From: Membranipora membranacea
Lineage: Eukaryota > Bryozoa > Gymnolaemata > Cheilostomatida > Membraniporidae
Length of the DNA: 60,000 bases
Assembly (NCBI GenBank): GCA_914767715.1
Contig: OU612069.1
Coordinates: forward strand, 5,210,001 to 5,270,000
Direction of reading: 5' to 3'
Shown here: positions 49,171 to 57,700 of the stretch, piece after piece
How the letters are laid out: the number at the start of each line of letters is the position of its first letter
Position numbering within the stretch: position 1 is the stretch's first letter
Made by a program: the position numbers and the translations under genes
Notes under the pieces: model-generated
The model's input: the letters and a program-made list of their open reading frames with translations, nothing else
What the model was told of the DNA's origin: nothing
Databases searched by the model: none

Positions 49171-49416
49171 AATCCCCTCCAAAAAGGCGGAGGTTGGACT
49201 TTAGTTATATACATTATTCTGAAGTGGTTGACGTCAACTGGTATCACCTGGCTCCATTCTCTTTATCTGAAATCTCCTGAGCTGTGAGAACGTTTAATCC
49301 CCTCCAAAAAGGCGGAGGTTGGACTTTAATTATATACATTATTCTGAAGTGGTTGACGTCAACTGGTATCACCTGGCTCCATTCTCTTTATCTGAAATCT
49401 CCTGAGCTGTGAGAAC
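49171..49416. repeat. Two direct repeats of about 125 bp
   Basis: Units 49,171-49,295 and 49,296-49,416 are nearly identical. They start aatcccctccaaaaaggcgg and include 'gttgacgtcaactggt', a palindrome-containing CRE-like core (tgacgtca). The second unit runs directly into the 65-bp array. Confidence 0.9.
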
Positions 49417-49425
49417 TTGAGATCT

Positions 49426-49815
49426 CACAGCTTCTGCCCTCCCTTTTTATTGACTCTCCTGAGTCATCAGAGAAAGCTGTGAGGTTATCTCACAGCTTCT
49501 GCCGCTCCTTCTCCTGACCCTCCTGGGTCCTCCAAAGAAAGCTGTGAAGTTATCTCACAGCTTCTGCCGCTCCTTCTCCTGACCCTCCTGGGTCCTCCAA
49601 AGGAAGCTGTGAAGTTATCTCACAGCTTCTGCCGCTCCTTCTCCTGACCCTCCTGGGTCCTCCAAAGGAAGCTGTGAAGTTATCTCACAGCCTCTGCCGC
49701 TCCTTCTCCTGACTATCCTGGGTCCTCCAAAGGAAGCTGTGAAGTTATCTCACAGCTTCTGTAGCTCCTTCTCCTGACCCTCCTGGGTCCTCCAAAGGAA
49801 GCTGTGAAGTTATCT
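49426..49815. repeat. 65-bp tandem array, six units
   Basis: Six units exactly 65 bp apart (cacagcttctg at 49,426, 49,491, 49,556, 49,621, 49,686, 49,751). Units 3-6 are almost identical; the first is most diverged. Each unit begins cacagcttc and ends gaagctgtgaagttatct, so each can form a hairpin. Confidence 0.95.
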
Positions 49816-50120
49816 CACAAAGGCAGCTCACTCTTATGTCAACAGGAAGTGATTTGTCAACCTCAGATTAAGTCAAGGCAAGATAGCTCTTAATTACAGT
49901 CGTGATGTTTTGCTACAGTTCTCTAACCATAAATGTTTTGACACTGTGAAAAGCATAGCACCTCACATTCCATCAGCCTTAGTACACCGACAACGGGGCA
50001 AATGTGGAGGTAAGAATAGAAAAGCTGTTGTTCAGAAAAAGCTATGCAAGATCAATAAACAATAAAGGTGACGAACTTGATGCTCTAATTAATTACCATC
50101 ATGCATATTATGCATACTTC

Positions 50121-50470
50121 ACTCCACTCCACTCCACTCCACTCCACTCCACTCCACTCCACTCCACTCCACTCCACTCCACTCCACTCCACTCCACTCC
50201 ACTCCACTCCACTCCACTCCACTCCACTCCACTCCACTCCACTCCACTCCACTCCACTCCACTCCACTCCACTCCACTCCACTCCACTCCACTCCACTCC
50301 ACTCCACTCCACCCCACCCCACCCCACCCCACCCCACCCCACCCCACCCCACCCCACCCCACCCCACCCCACCCCACCCCACCCCACCCCACCCCACCCC
50401 ACCCCACCCCACCCCAACCCACCCAACCCCACCCCACCCCACCCCACCCCACCCCACCCCACTCCACTCC
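50121..50470. repeat. Pentanucleotide tract (ACTCC)38-(ACCCC)30
   Basis: (ACTCC)n runs 50,121-50,310, switches sharply to (ACCCC)n at 50,311-50,460 with one ACCCA irregularity near 50,415, and returns to ACTCC for two copies. All long open frames here, on both strands, are products of the repeat and not genes. Confidence 0.97.
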
Positions 50471-50479
50471 ACTTCACTT

Positions 50480-50885
50480 TAGCATAGGCTACTGTCAGAA
50501 CTCAGGCTAATTTCACATGCTATATATCATATTGTCAGAAGAAATCAGGCTTACAAACTACCTGAACTACACTGACGCCCATAGCATACGCTTTTTTCAG
50601 AACTCATGCCACTCTCACAAACTGCCTAAACTACACTGACGCCCATAGCATGAGCTACTGTCACAACTCAGGCTAACCTCACACACCGCTTTAACCACGC
50701 TGACCCCCATGTCATACTGCTCTCAGAACTCAGGCTAACCTCACACACTGCCCTAACCACACCGACCCCCATACAATATCATACTACAAGAAGAACTCGG
50801 GCTTATCTTACAAATTGCCTAAACTACACTGATGGACATTGTTAGCTGCCAGAACGCACGCTAATCTCACAATCTGTCTAAACTG
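50480..50885. repeat. 64-bp satellite array, right block
   Basis: Continues the monomers of 46,558-48,302 (for example ggctactgtcagaactcaggc at its start) for six to seven more degenerate units. Confidence 0.9.
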
Positions 50886-51668
50886 ATTTGCACTGAACTG
50901 AATGTATTACATGTTATACATATTAATCAGACCAGTGCTATCACACACAAATGAACAGCTGTATCAACTTTCTCGCGATTGATCCTCCGGTGAATTAGAA
51001 GAATGGCGAATTGACAGAGGGCTCGCTGATCTCGTGTTGGCGTAAGTGTTTTAGAACAAAATTATACACTCTTGAAACCTGGTAAGTTTGAGTGTGTGTC
51101 ATACCTCATGATGACTTTGAATATGAAAGTTTAATTCCTCAATTTATTATAGTCAAAGTAGCTGTGTACTGACTTTCCAGTCCAGAGTAATTGCTATACA
51201 AAATTCAACCCGCTTCAAAATGAGGCAAAATGCCATTTTATGACAAAGTTATTATCTTAATAATACTAAAATGTGGTTCGTAATGAGAAAACAGAGAGGC
51301 TTGTTTATAATAAAATATAATTTTTTGTAACATTGTAGGTGTTGTTATGTTAAGGCAGAGAGTTTCTGGTAACATCAAGCAGCTCATTCCAAGGTCAGTC
51401 AGTATCTATCAGTATCTACCGAAACATCAGTTATCAGATAAGTGTTTGAAGGACAATGTGGTGCCATATTGTCAAAAGTTTCATTCACTTATGGCTCATC
51501 GTTTTAAGTGGTGCTAAAAAACGCAAACATAGTCTAATGTTTCTTTTGAACACTATGGACAGGTTTGCAGGTGCCAAGCTCTTGTGTTCTCTGTAGTGAT
51601 CCCTTTCGAGATCATCAAGTTTTGCTTGGCACCTTGACTCCACAGCTTTTAATTTATCTTTTATTTCC
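50886..51668. other. 3' flank of the right-hand gene, no clear gene
   Basis: A + strand piece at 50,968-51,040 encodes a stop and then GELEEWRIDRGLADLVL before a good donor (GGC|GTAAGT); it may be a decayed exon. Otherwise nothing is recognised. Confidence 0.4.
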
Positions 51669-51775
51669 TTATACAATAGTTGGTATCCTACTTTTGCAAC
51701 TCTGTTTTGGGGGTTCTTCTTGCATTCTTTTCGATTTTTTAGGTAATTGTTTAATTGTAGTGCTGAAGTTTTGAC
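51669..51775 (-). CDS. Right-hand gene, last exon (phase-consistent frame)
   Basis: Acceptor cattttag; the phase-1 frame reads GQNFSTTIKQLPKKSKRM and ends KSRIPTIV with TAA at 51,669-51,671. A minus-strand AATAAA follows about 10 bases later. In a second frame the same exon is open for 96 codons to 51,485 and looks more like a folded coiled coil (YKEIKDKLKAVESRCQAKLD), but that frame needs a phase-0 upstream exon, and none was found. Confidence 0.5.
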
Positions 51776-54700
51776 CTAAAATGTCCATAACTCTATCAAC
51801 GCTTGCTCATCTAAAAAGAGAATTCACGTCATAATCAAATCTGACAGTGTTTATATTGCAAAAGATAAATTTACTTGTTTCTATTATTTAGGGATGAAAC
51901 TCATTGACACAATTACAAACAACATCAATACAGTAGATGGTTGACTGTCGTGTGTGATGCCTACTAACTGAACTTACTAAGGGCTACCTAATCATCCAAC
52001 GTCTAAAATCATGTGAGTTTTCTTGTTGCAAACTATAGTTCCCTAGTTGATCCACAATACCAAACACAGTGTTAGCAGCATCGAACTGCTAATGGTCCTG
52101 TTAATATGAGTAAAAAATTTATGCTCACCCGCTGTCCAGGTTTGTCCATCTTTTTTGCCCTTGCCATCATGAGCTAGAAATAAAAATATCGACTAGTAGC
52201 ATAAAACTTGTGTCATTTGGAAGCAACAGTTTGTACCAGCTATCAAATTCACATGTTGGGCATGAGGCATTATATCAACTCGCTATGAAACCGGAACTCA
52301 AGATCTATGTCAAAAGACGCTTTGTTATGATCATGAGGGAGTGAGGGTTTTTTTTGTCATTAAACGAGGTGAGGCAGGGATCAAATCTAATGCGTTGGTA
52401 CAGAAATAGAGAGCTGACACTGATTCAATATTTACCATATTCCTACCTCATAGCACATTTAACCCGAGCTGTTCTCTCTTGGCCTTTATAACCATGTAAC
52501 CCATGATAGATGCATATGGACATGATAGACTTGATATATATTTATTTTTACTTACCAGTAGCCGAAACTTCAGGAGAGGCAGGTACATCATCTGACTTTC
52601 CTATGTGAACAAGAAATCAGAAGTCATTGAACAGCGAAAGTTATAGGTAAGTAAACATTTTATTTCTCTTGGGTGAACCTAATGGTCGCATTACTATCCA
52701 TTCTCTTGGCCTTTATAAACATTTAATCAAACAAAATATATGCTCAGTTCATTAAAAGTATTGGCTGATTTTGGTGATTATCTCCTCCTGACCAAACTTT
52801 GAACTTCACTCTAGGGAAGTGTATTTAACATGGGTGAACTAAACCAACACATAATTATGTATTATACCAATATAAACCCAATGAGCCACAATAATATTTA
52901 AAAAAATATTATTTCTCAAAGAAATCTACAAAAAACAGCCGTTACTATCAAAGTAATGTATCGCACACCTATTTCCAATAGTCCGATTACTTGCAAATTT
53001 TTTTTAGTTATTCAGAATAGGTCTGTCCAGATATTCCGATTTTTGCATCATTGTAAGTTGCATGCAAGCAAAATGTAACATGTATATCTGTTTTTTGAAA
53101 GTATGCCTGATGTGTGCTTACGATTGCGCATTACACCAGAGACCTTAGCCTTTGATATACTCTCTTTGTCTAAACAAAGCCTCTTCTATAACAAGCTTTC
53201 AATTCAATCGATGTATGAGGCACAATAATCCTATGTCCCAAATGCAGCAAGTACAATTATCTGCTACTGGTAGCCTAATACTGTGATTACCAAAGATTAT
53301 AAATTGTTAATACTACATTTTACAAAATATTCTGATCAAGAATTACATGATTCGAATTCAGTAATTTAGCAGGAAATCTCATCATTCAACTTCAAATGTG
53401 GAAATAAGTCTTAGGCACAAATGGTCTTGATTGGTTTCCCATCTAATTCAATAATTAATATCTCAACAAAATTTTTATTCATGTGTAGTTTAGTTGTAAT
53501 TTCATGTATATATAGGTTTTTTCACCTTTGTCAAACATTTGATCGTCTAGAAAGTGCTGGAGTTTTATAATATTCAATCGACTTGCTCCACGACCAGTAG
53601 AGCCTCCTGAGTCAAGCTACTAGAAGTGCATGGCAAGCTAGTGCAACCATAGTCTAAGTGATCAGACTCCAAGGCGCAGGGAGTTGCTTGCGCAAACTAT
53701 AATAGTTTGCGCAAGTAACTCCCTGCGCCTTGGAGTCTGGGCACTTAGACTAGTGCAACCATGATGCGAATGGCTATTATTATTATTATTATAATCTCAC
53801 ATGACACATGCCTCCAAAATATACTGACTCTGTGGGTTCGGAAAGATCTTCTTTGAAATTTTGTGATGGCTTATTTAGTCAACACAAACGGGTATGAATC
53901 TTTCAATTTAGAAATTGTGGTTAAAATAGATTATATTTTATTAGCTTCGATTGTTTGATGCAGAAAGCGTGCTATCAAGAATGAGATGGATTTAAGAGTT
54001 GGTGACATACGTTAGAGTGTCAGTTTCACAGCGCGCATGCGTTTGAGGTCATGGGTTTTGTTAGCCCCGAGAGCTTGTCAATTGGGATGCATGGGTTTCT
54101 CTTTGATTATAGATTATAGCAAGAAGCTGATCTATGAATACTGAATTGCAATCTAACTATTATGATAAATGGAAGGTTACCAAAATATGTGCATATCTTG
54201 GCACTGAGCATAGGGATTCATAAGTTAAAATTGAGATAGGAGCTGGAAAGTGTTTGGGGTTTGGGGTTTGGGGTTTGGGGTTTGGGGTAATTCATTATGC
54301 TAGCAATATCAATTGTAAGCAGAGGCTGTACACGCAGCATTCTTCTCATTGAGTGTTATCATTTGTTGCTATTCACAATAAAATATCTAATTGTGTGGCT
54401 AATTAAAATTGTTTTTAAAAACAGGAGGACACGCTATTGTTTGGTGACAAGATTGAGTCAACATAATCTCATAATTGTGTTGGTTTGTGATGGTTTGTGT
54501 TGTTGCAATGTCTCTCTGTTTAGTCATACAATCAAAAGATTTACTATGTAGTGCTCTCATATTTACAGGTAGGCATACTAGTAGTGATTGCTTATTTATT
54601 TATTTATAGAGGCTTACAAAAGGATGGCTAATAATTTAGGTTAGCACAATACAATTTTGAATATTATCATGGGCTAAGGCCCCTGTAACTCCTTGCTCTC

Positions 54701-57700
54701 TGTATGGTATCACAACCATTAACACAGTGAGCAATATCCTCATGACAGTAGATACAATAGTAAAAACCTTCCATACTGTGATTTATCTAGATACCCAACT
54801 AACTATATTGACTTCAAGCTGTTGATGGCATATGGCCGAGGAGCTATTGGTGACTGCATTTGGAAAACTTCTAACTCAAATTAAGCTGCAAAACAAAATC
54901 CCTCCCCTGCCTTCTCTGGTCTTCTCCTGATTGATTTGATTGATTTATTACATATCACAGACAATATTATTACCAGGGCTCTCAACCACTCACATTTAGC
55001 CCGAGTTACTCAAATTTTTGGGTTCAACTCAGGCTTCTCAGGGGATTTTAAAATGTGAGCTAAAACTCAGATTTTGCTCGTTGGCAGAGATGAATAATAT
55101 ATAAACAATGCTAAATGTTGCCTTACAATAATTTATGTCATATTATTAATGAATGATCAGGTATTAGATTCTAGTTGTGATAAGCTATGCTCTCACTGCG
55201 CTACCTATTCAAGTCATTTATGTGAGATTCCAATTTGTATTTGAGAACGCTTTTAAAATTTAGCTTGTAATGAACTTGACATGATTGAATGAACCTAGTC
55301 TTTAATTTGAATATCAACACATTGCACCCAACTTGCCTTTCTGTCAAAGCATCTCGGTTCAGACTGAGATGACATCAAACTTTTGCATGTGAATAATGTG
55401 TGGTATTTGTTCTGGGTATTTGATTTCATTTGTGATAAGCTATGCTGTTATTGCTCTCCCAGTGATTTGCAAATAGATTATTATGGCTAAATAGAAATTT
55501 GAATTTTAGGAATGTTAAAAAAGTCATTTGGCAGGTGAACCGGATAAATCCAGGCAATGATTTCAATAGCATCACATTACATCAATTATATGCCTTTCTA
55601 CCCTGCAGGGGCGTATATTCTAAAAAATTTCACTCTCTGACTTTTTAGAGATGAGCATAATGATCGGGCGCAGCCCGATCCACACGCCGTAGGCGTGGCG
55701 GGGAGGGTGTGGGAGGGGCGCTTAAGCGGCCTCCCACCACGGAAATTTGCATATCGGTAGCAAAATAGTGCAAGCAGAGAGGTATTTCAATAGCTCACTG
55801 AGCTGTTGGGTACTTTCAGAAAACAACTCAATAGCAGTAGAAGATTACAGTAAAAATGCTCCAGTTATAAAGCACCCATTTGAAAAAAAACTGTCCTTGA
55901 TGGGATTTGAACCCACAACAATCTGATTATAAGGCAGACGCTCTACACACTGAGCTATTCAGCCACTCACGGAAATCCGTGGGCCGTGAGTGCTAATATA
56001 CGCCACTGCTACCCTGGCGGCTCGATTCGTCAGCCTTTAAAACAATATTTTTACAAACATATTTTTACATCATGGGGATTCATTTTGACCTGTGGCGATG
56101 GCCTTGGTTAGTCCATACGAATTGGTTCATCTGGATCAAATCTAAAATTATTTACGATTTTATGTTTACAAGCAATGCTCTAGGTTTTTATTGATTTACT
56201 AGCTATCACAAACATGAAATGTTGCGAGAAAAGGATGCATATACTTTGTCATTAAAGGAGCTTGCTACTAATGTATGGAACTTGCATTTGAGGGCATCGC
56301 TCTAGGAAATTTTGTATGATGTGATGCTCATCAGCAGAACAGCACAATAATATCGAGGTCGCCTACGTCAAGCCTCAAATTCTTGGCAACATTAAAAACT
56401 TTTCTTAGTAATTTCTTGTCTATGGTACATATGCTCGTGTGCAAAACAGGCAGACAATACATCAAGAGGGAAACTACAAAACTTTTGAACATCATGGAAG
56501 CTAATGGCTTTGTACTTAGATGCAACTTAGATTAACAACATACATTCTTTGACTTGCTTTGCCAGCTATTCTTTGCACATAATCTTCAAATCCCAGGTAT
56601 TTCACCCGACAATGTTTCGGTACCATCTCAGACATACCCTCAGTTGTTTATGCTCAGGGCGTTTTACACCATTAAAGTACCACTATGGGACATGCTAATA
56701 TCAAAACTAAGGTTTCGAATCCTCCCAGGTTGAGAGCCCTGATATTTCATAATCAAATAGTAACTAAAAACCAGATGTATTTTATATCTGATATCATATG
56801 CCTTCATAATAACAATACCACTACTATTAAGGCTTCTTTGAGGGAAGCACTGCCCAATCTATTCTTAAAAATTTTACTTGAAAGACAGTAATTTATGTTT
56901 GAAACAACCCTAATAATCTTCAATAATTTTTAATTGACATTGTTTCCTCAATCAATCCTTGTTTAACATGTGATAGTGTCAGGCCTTCTTGTGTATTTCT
57001 TAGGATTGAAATATTTCATAATTGTTTGATGGGTATCCCTGGCTTAAATTTAATTCATATCACTGGGCAAGGTCGGTTGACACAAGTACCAGTAGATGAA
57101 TTATGCGTCCTCATTTAATCCCCCACTCAAAAACTTTGACCCCATCCAGCAAAAATTAGAACCAGTAGTATTGAATTTGGATTGGAAATAGTAAATCAAA
57201 TATCTATCGCTACCTATTCTCTTGCTATCTTGCAAGTATAAGGGTTTACGGAGAGTTATTTAACAAGATTGACACAATCTGCTTGGTGCTTGTAGTTTGA
57301 AATAAAATCTGTATACAGGGAGTACTTGTATGCTGGTATAATTTCTGATATTTGGAGACATTCAATTTTGATCCTAGATTCTTCCTCTGTAAAGAATTCT
57401 CTCATTTAAGTTTGTATGTTTACCTGGATACAAGGACGGATTATGATAAATTAGGCAAAGTGGGATAACTTCTAATTCATATTAAGTACGACATTGTATG
57501 AAAATGAGAAGATAACTCTACAGCAACTTGAAGCCAAAATACTTTTAATGAACTGAGTGGCTCAAAAAATGGTGTACCAGATTCTTACAGTGCAAAATTT
57601 TTGTTTTTTGGTACCGGCTAACAAATTCATGCGGCGGCATTATAATGAATGTTTAATTCATACAGATTTTTATATTTTGGCCATTATATAAGATATACTG

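Larger units (their letters stand above)
48303..50479. other. 2.2-kb insertion splitting the satellite, flanked by tagcat
   Basis: The satellite stops in the middle of a monomer after tagcat (48,297-48,302) and resumes with tagcat (50,480-50,485). The interval holds a hairpin, two 125-bp direct repeats, a 65-bp array and a CACTC/CACCC tract. A 6-bp target duplication would fit, but coincidence in an array is possible. Confidence 0.5.
52601..55605. other. Intron of the right-hand gene with dispersed elements
   Basis: Holds the foldback element at 53,651-53,751 and the (TTTGGGG)5 repeat. No exon was found; the open frame at 54,297-54,551 is not supported. Confidence 0.5.

Noticed and set aside
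50004-50510. Long open frames on both strands, 117-168 codons (HSTPL and GVEWS repeats)
   Set aside because: They are translations of the (ACTCC)/(ACCCC) microsatellite, open in several frames on both strands because a 5-base repeat with no stops reads through. Not genes.
50968-51040. Plus-strand exon GELEEWRIDRGLADLVL
   Set aside because: The good donor and protein-like content are offset by an in-frame stop just upstream and the lack of partner exons.
54253-54287. Telomere or chromosome end
   Set aside because: Only five copies of a non-canonical motif, embedded in intron sequence.
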